A stretch of 24,193 nt of DNA from JBJMLO01 sp045805265 (lineage in GTDB: Bacteria > Actinomycetota > UBA4738 > JACQTL01), in contig JBJMLO010000002.1 of assembly GCA_045805265.1 (NCBI GenBank), positions 1 through 24,193 of the forward strand. Direction: 5' to 3'. The notes beneath the pieces are model-generated. The model was not told the DNA's origin and ran no database searches. It saw only the letters and a program-made list of their open reading frames with translations. A program made the position numbers and the translations under genes. Numbering within the stretch: the stretch's first letter is position 1; the number at the start of each line of letters is the position of its first letter. Shown one piece after another: positions 14,970 to 23,116 of this stretch.

Positions 14970-16775
14970 TCAGTGGCCGTTGTTCGCGACGTCGGTGACG
15001 ATCGCGTCCTCGATGTCCTTGGCGCGCGACGGGTCGAACCCGCCGGACAGGATCGAGAACTCCGCGTCCTGGCCCGATTGCGACAGCCGCACCCATCCGG
15101 ACAGCGCGGAGACGTCGTCGAGCGTGCCCGTCTTGGCCTCGACCGGGACCCCGGCCAGGCGGTGCTCGAGCGTCCCCTCGCCGGGGGTGGGGAGGGTCGC
15201 CCGGAGCACGGCACCCCACGGCGACGTGTCGGCCACCCGCAGCAGCTTCACGACGCCGAGTGCGGAGACCCGGTTCGCGGAGGACAGCCCGGAGGAGTCC
15301 TCGTTCAGGGTCGCAACGCCGTGCGCGGCCGTCCAGTCGTGGACGGCGCGGGCGCCCTTGTCGATCGTCCCGGGAACGCCCGACGTCAGGACGCCGAGCA
15401 GCTTGCCGAGCATCTCCGCGTCGAAGTTCACGGAGTCGAGGTTCTGGGCGTGGAGGATCCGCCGCAGCGGCGGCGACACCAGCTGGGCCAGGGCGTGCAG
15501 GCCCCCCGGAGCGACGCCGGCCCTCGGCTTGCCCGCCACCTTCACGCCCCGGTTCCGGAGCATCCTGGTCAGTGCCGCGGCCGCGACCCGTTCGGGGTCG
15601 GACACGTGCCGCCCGGCGACCGTGTTCCCCATGTAGCTGAGCGCGGACGGGAGCGCGATCTCCTCGTCGGGGAACTCGGGCTTCCACCCCGGGGCGAACC
15701 AGTCGTGCGAGAAGTACTCGGTGCTGCCGCGGACAGAGCCCTGGATCCTCGTGATCCCCGCGCCGATCAGCGCGGCGGCCAGGCCCCCCATGCGGTGCCG
15801 GGTGATCGTCGGGTCGCCCCGGCCGACGAGCCACAGGTCGCCGGGGATCACCCCGTGGTTCACGGTCGCCGCCTCGGCCCGGGTGACGATCCTGGCGGTC
15901 GGCGGCAGCCGGCTGAGCAGCGCCATCGACAGCAGGAGCTTCTCGTTGGAGGCCGGGACGTGTGCCGCGGATCCGTCGTGTTCGTACAGCAGGTGGCCGT
16001 TCGCCGCGACCGCGACCCCGACCCGGCGCGAGCCCACGAGCCGGTCGATCCGGCGCATCCACGGCGCCTCGACGATCCGCAGCGGGAACTCGGCGGAGCC
16101 GCCGTCGGCGTTCGCCGAGAAGCCGGCGGCCTGCGCGCTCCAGAAGGCCCGCCACCGCTCGGTGCCGAGGTCCTGCCAGGTCTCGCACCGCCGGGTGGAG
16201 GCGGTGGAGGACCCCCCGAGCGGAACGGTCGTGACAGTGGTCCAGGCGGAGCCGCTCAGCCGCTGGAACTGGACCGGGGTGCCCGGGGCGGGCGGCTCGA
16301 CGGTCGCGGACAGCGGGCCGCAGGAGCCGGCGGCGACGCCGTTCGCCGGGCCGGTGAGCGTGACGCGGGCGGCGACCGGGATCTCCAGGGCCGGAGAGCT
16401 GACCACCCGTTCGCACGAGCCCGACGACGGCAGCCACACGTCGTAGCTGGACGAGTGCCGGGGCCGGAGGAAGAACGAGAACCGGCCGGCGTCGTCGGTG
16501 GAGTGCACCTTCAGCCGGGTCCACGCGCCGCCGGCCTCGATGGCGCGGAGGCGGACCTCGCGGCCGGCCTCGCACGGCGCGGCGGCGTCGAGGGCGCCCG
16601 TGAACTGGACCCATCCCCCGTACGTCACCTGCGCCCGCGACGCGGCCAGGGTGGCGGTTCCCGGGACGGTCGGTTCGGCCGCCCCCGACCGGGGGACGGC
16701 AAGCACGACCATGGCCACCAGCGCGACGAGCGCGCGCGGGAGCCGCCGGAGCATGCGGGAAGCTGGGGCGGACAT
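14970..16775 (-). CDS. D-alanyl-D-alanine carboxypeptidase / endopeptidase (PBP4, peptidase S13)
   Basis: A 601-residue exported penicillin-binding protein. The signal peptide (1-33) has a basic start, a hydrophobic stretch LVALVAMVVLAVP, and a probable cut after SGAA. Two Ig-like beta domains (about 40-135 and 137-235) precede the peptidase domain, an N-terminal addition compared with E. coli DacB. The active-site motifs are intact: SNEK (Ser276-Lys279), SAN (499-501) and KTG (548-550). It should trim or cleave peptidoglycan cross-links outside the membrane. The start at 16775 has no ribosome binding site. CAGAAT on the - strand (16789-16784) lies 8 nt before the ATG, so a leaderless transcript is possible. 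The gene is divergent from the leucine-type operon, with 121 bp between starts. Confidence 0.92.
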   Translation of the reverse strand: MSAPASRMLRRLPRALVALVAMVVLAVPRSGAAEPTVPGTATLAASRAQVTYGGWVQFTGALDAAAPCEAGREVRLRAIEAGGAWTRLKVHSTDDAGRFSFFLRPRHSSSYDVWLPSSGSCERVVSSPALEIPVAARVTLTGPANGVAAGSCGPLSATVEPPAPGTPVQFQRLSGSAWTTVTTVPLGGSSTASTRRCETWQDLGTERWRAFWSAQAAGFSANADGGSAEFPLRIVEAPWMRRIDRLVGSRRVGVAVAANGHLLYEHDGSAAHVPASNEKLLLSMALLSRLPPTARIVTRAEAATVNHGVIPGDLWLVGRGDPTITRHRMGGLAAALIGAGITRIQGSVRGSTEYFSHDWFAPGWKPEFPDEEIALPSALSYMGNTVAGRHVSDPERVAAAALTRMLRNRGVKVAGKPRAGVAPGGLHALAQLVSPPLRRILHAQNLDSVNFDAEMLGKLLGVLTSGVPGTIDKGARAVHDWTAAHGVATLNEDSSGLSSANRVSALGVVKLLRVADTSPWGAVLRATLPTPGEGTLEHRLAGVPVEAKTGTLDDVSALSGWVRLSQSGQDAEFSILSGGFDPSRAKDIEDAIVTDVANNGH

Positions 16776-16880
16776 ACCGCGGCATTCTGGCGGGCCGGAC
16801 GGCCCGGCTCAAGACCCAGCTTCGGTTCCGTGCACGCGGATCCCGGTCGCCGGCTCGGCTGGCCGGGGGCACCGCCGCAC

Positions 16881-16886
16881 TACACT
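16881..16886 (+). promoter_or_regulatory. Candidate leaderless -10 box for the acyl-CoA carboxylase operon
   Basis: TACACT ends 10 nt before the GTG start at 16897, and no Shine-Dalgarno sequence is present between them. This fits a TANNNT -10 box serving a leaderless or near-leaderless mRNA. No clear -35 box was seen in the 121-bp divergent region. Confidence 0.45.
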
Positions 16887-16896
16887 TTCCCTCGCC

Positions 16897-18477
16897 GTGA
16901 CCGAGACCGAGGCAACCTCCGAGACCGGCCAGCGCGAGGGCGACCACCCGGCGGCCCGGGCGCTCGCGGCGGCCGCCGACCGCGCCCGGTCCGGGGGCGC
17001 ACCCAGGTACCACGAGAAGCTGGCCGAGCAGGGAAAGCTGTTCGTGCGCGAGCGGCTCCGGCTGCTGCTCGACGAGGCGGACGGGTTCGCCGAGGACGGC
17101 CTGCTGGTGAGCGCGCTGGCCGGCGACCTCCCGGCCGACGGCGTGGTCACAGGGGTGGGGCAGATCCACGGCCGGCCGGTGGCGGTGATGGCCAACGACG
17201 CGACGGTGAAGGCCGGATCGTGGGGGCCGCCCACGGTCGAGAAGATCATCCGGATCATCGAGCGGGCCCGGAAGCACTCCCTGCCGATCTTCTACCTGGT
17301 GGACTCGGCGGGGGCCCGGATCGACCGCCAGGTCGACCTGTTCCCCGGCCGCCGGGGGGCCGGGAAGATCTTCTACAACCAGGTCCAGGCCAGCGGGCGC
17401 ATCCCCCAGGTCTGCTGCCTGTTCGGGCCCTCGGCGGCAGGCGGCGCGTACATCCCGGCCTTCTGCGACTGGGTGGTGATGGTCGAGGGGAACGCGTCGA
17501 TGTACCTGGGGTCGCCGCGAATGGCCGAGGAGGTCATCGGCGAGAAGGTCACGCTCGAGGAGATGGGCGGCGCCCGCATCCACGCCGAGGTCAGCGGCAG
17601 TGGCGACCTCCTCGTCCCGGACGACAAGGCGGCGATCGAGGCGGCTCGGGCGTACCTGGCGTACTTCCCGCAGTCGTTCGAGTCGGCGCCGGCCGACGCC
17701 GAGGCGCGGCCGCCGGCCCTGCGGGGGTCGCTAGCCGGGATCGTTCCGGAAGACGAGTCGAAGCCGTTCGACGCGTACGCCCTCGTCGCGGGCGTAGTGG
17801 ACGAGGACTCGTTCTTCGAGATCAAGCCCGACTGGGCGAAGGAGGTCGTGGTCGGGCTGGGGCGCATCGAGGGCCGGGCGGTCGGCGTGGTGGCGAACCA
17901 GCCCATGCACAACGGCGGCGTCCTGTTCGTGGATTCCTCGGACAAGGCGGCCCGGTTCATCTGGCTGTGCGACGCGTTCAACATCCCGTTGGTGTTCCTG
18001 GCCGACGTGCCGGGGTTCATGATCGGCAGCAAGGTCGAACGGCAGGGGATCATCCGACACGGCGCGAAGCTCATCACCGCAGTCTCCGAGGCCACCGTGC
18101 CGAAGATGTGTGTGATCGTCCGCAAGGCGTACGGCGCGGGGCTGTACGCGATGGCCGGGCCGGGGTTCGAGCCAGACGCGACGATCGCGCTGCCCACCGC
18201 TCGGATCGCGGTGATGGGCCCGGAGCCGGCGGTCAACGCGGTCTACTTCAACAAGATCCAGGCCATCGAGGACCCCGAGGAGCGCGCCAGGTACGTGGCC
18301 GAGCGCCGCCGGGAGTACGAGGAGGACATCGACCTGCTGCACCTCGCCTCGGAGAACGTGGTCGACGCGGTGGTCGAGCCCGACGACCTGCGCGCCGAGC
18401 TCGTCCGGCGGCTGCGCGCGGCGGCGGGCAAGGACCGCCACTTCTCGACCCGCCGCCACGGGGTCCCGCCCGTATGA
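16897..18477 (+). CDS. Acyl-CoA carboxylase carboxyltransferase subunit, likely methylcrotonyl-CoA carboxylase beta
   Basis: A 526-residue carboxyltransferase that would move carboxyl from biotin to an acyl-CoA. The two crotonase-like halves show the oxyanion-hole glycines: GPSAAGGAYIPAF (177-189) in the first, and VANQPMHNGGVLFVDSSDKAARF with VRKAYGAGLYAMAGPGFEPD in the second. The start GTG at 16897 gives MTETEATSETGQ; the frame is open upstream but has no protein-like sequence. Length and operon partners (hydratase, HMG-CoA lyase, biotin carboxylase) favour methylcrotonyl-CoA carboxylase, the leucine step, over acetyl- or propionyl-CoA carboxylase, although sequence alone does not settle it. 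Its stop overlaps the hydratase start by 4 bp (ATGA). Isovaleryl-CoA dehydrogenase, usually next to it, is not in the window. Confidence 0.9.
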   Translation: MTETEATSETGQREGDHPAARALAAAADRARSGGAPRYHEKLAEQGKLFVRERLRLLLDEADGFAEDGLLVSALAGDLPADGVVTGVGQIHGRPVAVMANDATVKAGSWGPPTVEKIIRIIERARKHSLPIFYLVDSAGARIDRQVDLFPGRRGAGKIFYNQVQASGRIPQVCCLFGPSAAGGAYIPAFCDWVVMVEGNASMYLGSPRMAEEVIGEKVTLEEMGGARIHAEVSGSGDLLVPDDKAAIEAARAYLAYFPQSFESAPADAEARPPALRGSLAGIVPEDESKPFDAYALVAGVVDEDSFFEIKPDWAKEVVVGLGRIEGRAVGVVANQPMHNGGVLFVDSSDKAARFIWLCDAFNIPLVFLADVPGFMIGSKVERQGIIRHGAKLITAVSEATVPKMCVIVRKAYGAGLYAMAGPGFEPDATIALPTARIAVMGPEPAVNAVYFNKIQAIEDPEERARYVAERRREYEEDIDLLHLASENVVDAVVEPDDLRAELVRRLRAAAGKDRHFSTRRHGVPPV

Positions 18478-19268
18478 CGACCGAGGCGGCCACGGGCTTC
18501 GTGGACGTCGCGCTCGAGGGGCACGTCGCGACCGTGACGCTGAACCGTCCCGACGCGCTGAACGCGATCTCGGGACAGGTCGCCGACGAGCTGGGCGGCG
18601 CGTTCCTCCAGGCGGCCGCGCGCCCGGACGTGTGGGTTGTCGTGCTGGCAGCGGCCGGGCAGAGGGCGTTCTGCGTCGGCGCGGACCTCAAGGAACGGAA
18701 CCAGCTCGACGACCGGGGGTGGCACCGGAACCGGGTGCTGATGAAGGGGATGTTCGAGGCGGTCCGGTCCGTGCCGCAGCCGACGGTCGCGTCGGTGTTC
18801 GGCTACGCGCTGGGCGGCGGGTTCGAGCTGGCCCTGGCGTGCGACCTCGTGGTGGCCGCGGACGACGCGGTGTTCGGGCTGCCGGAGGTCCGCGTGGGGA
18901 TCGTCCCGGGCGGGGGCGGGACGCAGATCCTGGCCAGGAAGATCGGCGTGGCCCGGGCCAAGGAGCTCGTGCTGACGGGCCGCCGCATCTCCGCGGAGGT
19001 CGGGCACGAGTGGGGCCTGGTGACGCAGCTGGTCGAGCGGGGCGGGCTGGTCAACGCCACGCGGGAGCTGGCGGAGGAGCTCTGCCGGAGCTCGCCGGTG
19101 GGCGCGCGCGAGGCGAAATGGGCGATGGACCGGGGCCTGGAGGTCCCACTCCAGCAGGGCATCGAGCTGGAGGAGCTCGCCTGGCGCCGAGCCGTGGCCA
19201 GCGAGGACCGCGCCGAGGGCATCGCGGCGTTCAACGAGAAGCGCGACCCGCAGTGGAAGGGCCGATGA
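18474..19268 (+). CDS. Enoyl-CoA hydratase/isomerase, likely methylglutaconyl-CoA hydratase
   Basis: A 264-residue crotonase-fold enzyme. CoA and oxyanion-hole segments are AFCVGADLKER (66-75) and YALGGGFELALACDL (111-125). The two catalytic glutamates of hydratases are present at Glu118 (GGGFELA) and Glu138 (GLPEVRVGIVPGGGGTQ). In a leucine cluster this enzyme hydrates 3-methylglutaconyl-CoA to HMG-CoA, which then goes to the lyase two genes downstream; a general short-chain hydratase is the alternative. It starts inside the carboxyltransferase stop (ATGA) and its own stop overlaps the nuclease-like gene's start, also as ATGA. The C-terminus (EGIAAFNEKRDPQWKGR) is typical of hydratases. Confidence 0.9.
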   Translation: MTTEAATGFVDVALEGHVATVTLNRPDALNAISGQVADELGGAFLQAAARPDVWVVVLAAAGQRAFCVGADLKERNQLDDRGWHRNRVLMKGMFEAVRSVPQPTVASVFGYALGGGFELALACDLVVAADDAVFGLPEVRVGIVPGGGGTQILARKIGVARAKELVLTGRRISAEVGHEWGLVTQLVERGGLVNATRELAEELCRSSPVGAREAKWAMDRGLEVPLQQGIELEELAWRRAVASEDRAEGIAAFNEKRDPQWKGR

Positions 19269-20344
19269 GCTCGAGGAGGCCGTTGCTGGTCCGCCGACAA
19301 GGTGAGAAGGGTTGGCGGGACCCGGAGGTTACCGCTTACGAAAATGAGGCTGCCCTCCAGGCGCTGCTCGAGTCGAGTCCTGAACTTCTCCCCGGGTTCA
19401 GCGGCCGCCGGCTCGTTGTCGCCCGCGAGCATTCAACCGGGTACGGACCGGCAGACCTCGTGGCTGTCGATACGGACGGCAATGTCGCGATCGTTGAGTG
19501 CAAGCTGGAGCGGAACCCGGAGATCAAGAGGAAAGTCGTCGGCCAGTTGTTCGAATACGCCGCAAAGATGTGGCGTTCATCGCTGGATGGCTTTGTCCAC
19601 GTGTTTGAGCGAGCTTCGTCTGAACCGTTAGAACTGCGCTTGCAGCGCATCGCCGAGGAATCTGCCATACCTTGGGATTCCGCCACGTTCCGCGAGCAGC
19701 TCGCCTCGAATCTCGAGGAAGGACGATTCACCTTGGTGTTCGCCGTTGACCGTATCAATGACGAGCTCAAGGATGTCATCGAGTTCCTCAACGCCCACAC
19801 GGTCGAGAGCTTGAGCGTACTCGGATTGGAACTCGGCTACGTCCGTGACGGGGAAGTCGAAATCCTCATCCCGGGGACTTACGGAGCCGAGCGCGTTCGA
19901 GAGAAGGTCGTACAGGCGCGTCGATCGTGGGGCATGGAGGACTTCTACACGTATCTCGATCACTATTACCCAGCGCAGGCCGCGCTTCAGATTCGCGAGA
20001 TGTTCGACTGGCTCACCTCAATCGGCGCCGAGGTGACGCTCGGAACCGGAGCATCCCATCCGACTCTCAACGCGCGCATGCGTCTCGACGGCAAGCACGT
20101 ACGCATCTTGGGTTGCATGGAACATGGCCACGTCTTCGTCAACTGGAGGGCTCTGCGGGAACGTGTCGGCGACGAACGATTCCTGCAGGCCCTCGAATTG
20201 CTCGAGCAGCGTGCCCCCGGCTCGGGCGAGTGGGCAACCCGAGAAGAGCGGACTGGCATGACCGCCATCCCAAAGAATGCAGTGGCCCGCTCAGGCACGC
20301 TACCAGGATTGAAAGCCGCGCTGACAGAGCTCCTAGAAGGATGA
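19265..20344 (+). CDS. PD-(D/E)xK nuclease-like protein (DUF91/NucS-like), embedded in the operon
   Basis: A 359-residue protein. Its N-terminal nuclease-like core has Asp64 (GPADLVAVD), Glu78-x-Lys80 (AIVECKLERN) and Gln94 in VVGQLFEYAAKMW, the D-(E)xK-Q pattern of the DUF91/NucS-like superfamily. The N-terminus (LLVRRQGEKGWRDPEVTAYENEAALQALLESSPELLPG) also looks like that group. A second domain of about 200 residues has no recognised motif. Codon usage differs from all neighbours: many A/T-ending codons (gtt, gct, gaa, aat) and a TTA at Leu122, rare in such genomes. Yet it is joined to both neighbours by ATGA overlaps. It may cut or sense nucleic acid, or be a catalytically inactive DNA-binding relative. 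I see nothing tying it to leucine breakdown, so transfer into the operon is the likeliest history. Confidence 0.82.
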   Translation: MSSRRPLLVRRQGEKGWRDPEVTAYENEAALQALLESSPELLPGFSGRRLVVAREHSTGYGPADLVAVDTDGNVAIVECKLERNPEIKRKVVGQLFEYAAKMWRSSLDGFVHVFERASSEPLELRLQRIAEESAIPWDSATFREQLASNLEEGRFTLVFAVDRINDELKDVIEFLNAHTVESLSVLGLELGYVRDGEVEILIPGTYGAERVREKVVQARRSWGMEDFYTYLDHYYPAQAALQIREMFDWLTSIGAEVTLGTGASHPTLNARMRLDGKHVRILGCMEHGHVFVNWRALRERVGDERFLQALELLEQRAPGSGEWATREERTGMTAIPKNAVARSGTLPGLKAALTELLEG

Positions 20345-21330
20345 CAGCGCTCCCCACCAGTGTCACCGTCCGGGAGGTAGGGCCGCGCGACGGGTTGCAG
20401 GCCGAGAAGCCGCTCCCGGTTCCGCTCCGCGCGGGGTTGATCGACATGCTGTCGGGGGCGGAGCTGCCGAAGATCGAGGCGGTGTCGTTCGTCTCCCCCA
20501 CCGCGGTTCCCGCCATGGCCGGTGCCGCCGAGGTGTGGTCGATGGTCCGGGCGCGCCCGGAGATCGAGTACTCGGCGCTCGTCCCGAACCGGCGGGGGGC
20601 CGAGGCCGCGATCCAGGCCGGCGGGTTCGCCTCGCTCCAGGCGTTCCTCGCGGCGAGCGAGGGCTACAACACGCACAACCTCGGCAAGTCCGTCGCCGAT
20701 TCGATCAAGGATGTGGCCGAGGTCGTGGACGCGGCGCGCGGGTCGGGCCTGGCTGTGGAGGTCTCGATCTCGTGCTCGTTCGGCGACCCGTACGACGGCG
20801 AGGTGGCGCCGGAACGGGTCGCGGAGGTGGCCGAGCGGGTCGCGGAGCTGGGTGCCGCGGGCGTGTCCCTTGGCGACACGACCGGCATGGCCAATCCGGC
20901 GAAGGTGTGGGAGCTCGTGCCGCTCCTGCGCGACCGGCTTCCGGGAGTCCGCCTCAACTGCCACTTCCACGACACGCGGGGCGGGGCGCTCGCCAACGTC
21001 GTCGCCGCGATGGAGGTGGGGATCGACGAGTTCGACGCCAGCATCGGGGGCATGGGCGGCTCACCGTTCGCGCCGGGCCCCAACGGCAACCTGCCCACCG
21101 AGGATCTGGTCGCGATGCTCGAAGGCATGGGCATCGCGACCGGCGTCGACGTCATGTCGCTGTTCACCGCGGCGCGGATGGTCGAGGGCATGGTCGGCCA
21201 CCGCCTCCCCGGACGCGCCTGGCGCGCCGATTATCCGGAACGCGGGTGGATGGCTCCGGAACCGGTGCCGGGCCTCCCCGGATACTCGTCGGAGCTGTCT
21301 CCCGAGCCTCCATCCCGGCGGGGGGCCTGA
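20341..21330 (+). CDS. Hydroxymethylglutaryl-CoA lyase family protein
   Basis: A 329-residue TIM-barrel lyase of the HMGL-like family, which splits HMG-CoA to acetoacetate and acetyl-CoA, the last step of leucine breakdown. Active-site features: Arg16-Asp17 in REVGPRDGLQ, Glu47, the GDTTGMANP block, metal-binding His208 and His210 (NCHFHDTRG), and Asn250. The signature loop reads GGMGGSPFAPGPNGN, so Ser241 stands where HMG-CoA lyases normally have their reactive Cys (human Cys266). The spacing to Asn250 equals that in human (nine residues), so the alignment is secure. Activity or substrate may therefore differ. It begins within the stop of the nuclease-like gene (ATGA). The biotin carboxylase gene follows after 6 bp. 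Confidence 0.9.
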   Translation: MTALPTSVTVREVGPRDGLQAEKPLPVPLRAGLIDMLSGAELPKIEAVSFVSPTAVPAMAGAAEVWSMVRARPEIEYSALVPNRRGAEAAIQAGGFASLQAFLAASEGYNTHNLGKSVADSIKDVAEVVDAARGSGLAVEVSISCSFGDPYDGEVAPERVAEVAERVAELGAAGVSLGDTTGMANPAKVWELVPLLRDRLPGVRLNCHFHDTRGGALANVVAAMEVGIDEFDASIGGMGGSPFAPGPNGNLPTEDLVAMLEGMGIATGVDVMSLFTAARMVEGMVGHRLPGRAWRADYPERGWMAPEPVPGLPGYSSELSPEPPSRRGA

Positions 21331-21336
21331 GCCGGC

Positions 21337-23049
21337 GTGTTCGACAAGATCCTGATCGCGAACCGGGGGGAGATCGCTGTCCGCGTCGCTCGCACCTGTC
21401 GGGAGCTCGGCGTGGCGACCGTCGCCGTGCACTCCGACGTCGACGCCGAGGCGCGGCACGTCGCCGCCGCCGACGGGGCCGTGCACCTCCCGGGCGTGTC
21501 GGCGGTGGAGACGTACCTGAACCTTGACGCGCTGATCGCGGCGGCGAAGCAGACCGGCGCCGAGGCCGTCCATCCCGGGTACGGGTTCTTCTCGGAACGG
21601 GCCGACGCGGCCGAGGCGTTCCTGGACGCGGGCCTGGTGTGGATTGGGCCCCCGCCGGAGGCCACGCGGGCCGTCGGCGACAAGGTGTCCGCGCGCCGGC
21701 TGGCGAAGGAGGCGGGCGTGTCGGTGGTGCCGGGTACGCTCCAGCCGATCGAAGGCGAGGGGGAGGTGCATGCCTTCGGTGAAGCCAACGGATACCCCAT
21801 AGCGATCAAGGCCGCGGGAGGGGGAGGCGGCCGGGGGCTGAAGGTCGCCCGATCGCCGAACGAGGTGGCCGCCGCGCTGGAGTCCGCCGTCCGGGAGGCC
21901 GAGGCCTACTTCGGCTCGCGTGAGGTCTACCTCGAGCGGTACCTGGAACGTCCCAAGCACATCGAGGTGCAGGTGCTGTCGCCGGGGCCGGGCAGGGCGA
22001 TGTGGCTGGGGGCGCGGGACTGCTCGCTGCAGCGCCGCCACCAGAAGCTGGTCGAGGAGACCCCGCCGCCCCGCTTCGCCGAGGTCGTGCCCCAGATGGG
22101 CGGGGACGCCGTGGCCGTCGCCGACGCGTGCGGCTACGTCAACGCGGGCACGGTCGAGTTCCTCGTCGACGCCGACGGCTCGTTCTACTTCCTCGAGGTG
22201 AACGCGCGCCTCCAGGTCGAGCACACGATCACCGAGGAGGTCCTCGGGCTGGACCTCGTGGCATGCCAGCTGCGGATCGCCGCGGGCGAGGAGCTCGGCT
22301 TCGAGCAGGCCGAGTTCGAGCCGGGCGGCCGCCTCGAGCCGCGGGGCCACGCCATCGAGTGCCGGATCAACGCCGAGGACCCGGCCCGGGACTTCCGCCC
22401 GGGCCCCGGACGGATCGCTGCCTACCGGGAACCGGCCGGACCGGGCGTTCGCGTCGACTCCGGCTACGGCGAGGGCGACGAGGTGCCGCGCGCCTACGAC
22501 AGCCTGGTAGCCAAGCTCGTCGTGCACGCCTCCGGCCGGGAGGAGGCCCGCCGCCGCATGCTCCGCGCCCTGCACGAGTACCGGATCGAGGGCATCCCGA
22601 CGACCATCCCGGCGCACCTCGCGCTGCTCCGGGACGAGGAGTTCGTCGACGGCTCCTACACGACCCTGACGGTCGGGGCGGGCGCCCTCGACGCGCTGCG
22701 CGCCGCCCGGACTCGTGACCCAAGCAGCGGCGAGGCCCCGGTGCTGCGCGTCGGCGGTTCCTCGGCCCGGCTGTGGAACCCGGGGATGGCGGCCTCGGCG
22801 CCCCACGCCACGGCCCGCTCGGGTGGCGGCACGGCGAGCGGGTTGGTCGCCTCGCCCATGCAGGGGACGATCCTCCAGGTGGAGGTGAAACCGGGGGACC
22901 ACGTGCAGGCGGGCGACCCGGTCGCCGTCCTCGAAGCGATGAAGATGGAGACCAGCGTGACCGCACCCCGCGAGGGCGAGGTCGCCGCGGTCCACGTCGC
23001 CGCGGGCCAGGTCGTCGAAGCGGGGCAGCCCATCGCCGAGATCGGCTGA
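21337..23049 (+). CDS. Biotin carboxylase with fused biotin carboxyl carrier domain
   Basis: A 570-residue acyl-CoA carboxylase alpha subunit. The biotin carboxylase part starts MFDKILIANRGEIAVRVART and has the HPGYGFFSE block, glycine-rich ATP loop GGGGGRGLKV (161-170), and catalytic EVNARLQVEHTITE (287-300). The C-terminal carrier domain has the biotinylation site EAMKMETS, Lys536. It is shorter than methylcrotonyl-CoA carboxylase alpha chains of about 650 residues, lacking most of the BT domain, and more like actinobacterial AccA3-type chains; the linker before the carrier domain is only about 60 residues. GTG at 21337 follows the lyase stop by 6 bp and the residues before it are not conserved. 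It would use ATP and bicarbonate to carboxylate biotin for the carboxyltransferase at the operon head. Confidence 0.92.
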   Translation: MFDKILIANRGEIAVRVARTCRELGVATVAVHSDVDAEARHVAAADGAVHLPGVSAVETYLNLDALIAAAKQTGAEAVHPGYGFFSERADAAEAFLDAGLVWIGPPPEATRAVGDKVSARRLAKEAGVSVVPGTLQPIEGEGEVHAFGEANGYPIAIKAAGGGGGRGLKVARSPNEVAAALESAVREAEAYFGSREVYLERYLERPKHIEVQVLSPGPGRAMWLGARDCSLQRRHQKLVEETPPPRFAEVVPQMGGDAVAVADACGYVNAGTVEFLVDADGSFYFLEVNARLQVEHTITEEVLGLDLVACQLRIAAGEELGFEQAEFEPGGRLEPRGHAIECRINAEDPARDFRPGPGRIAAYREPAGPGVRVDSGYGEGDEVPRAYDSLVAKLVVHASGREEARRRMLRALHEYRIEGIPTTIPAHLALLRDEEFVDGSYTTLTVGAGALDALRAARTRDPSSGEAPVLRVGGSSARLWNPGMAASAPHATARSGGGTASGLVASPMQGTILQVEVKPGDHVQAGDPVAVLEAMKMETSVTAPREGEVAAVHVAAGQVVEAGQPIAEIG

Positions 23050-23101
23050 CCAACCGCCCCCGTTCCACGGCCACAACTGGCTTCGGCGCGCGGCTTGCCG
23101 T

Positions 23102-23107
23102 TACGCT
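23102..23107 (+). promoter_or_regulatory. Candidate -10 box for the bicupin gene
   Basis: TACGCT ends 9 nt before the ATG at 23117, with no Shine-Dalgarno sequence between. It mirrors the TACACT box 10 nt before the carboxyltransferase GTG, so leaderless transcription is possible here as well. Confidence 0.4.
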
Positions 23108-23116
23108 GCCGGGACC

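Noticed and set aside
14182..17583. Very long open frame (1133 codons) on the - strand
   Set aside because: It crosses the PBP4 and DUF6529 genes in another frame and runs antisense to the carboxyltransferase; composition is Arg/Gly/Pro/Ala rich. Only its last 38 codons, starting at the coupled ATG, look real.
14973..18473. Very long open frame (+ strand) ahead of the hydratase
   Set aside because: High-GC artefact antisense to PBP4 and out of frame with the carboxyltransferase; the true hydratase starts at 18474.
21061..23076. 671-codon - strand frame opposite the biotin carboxylase
   Set aside because: Shadow of a strongly conserved gene on the other strand; no motifs or ribosome binding site.
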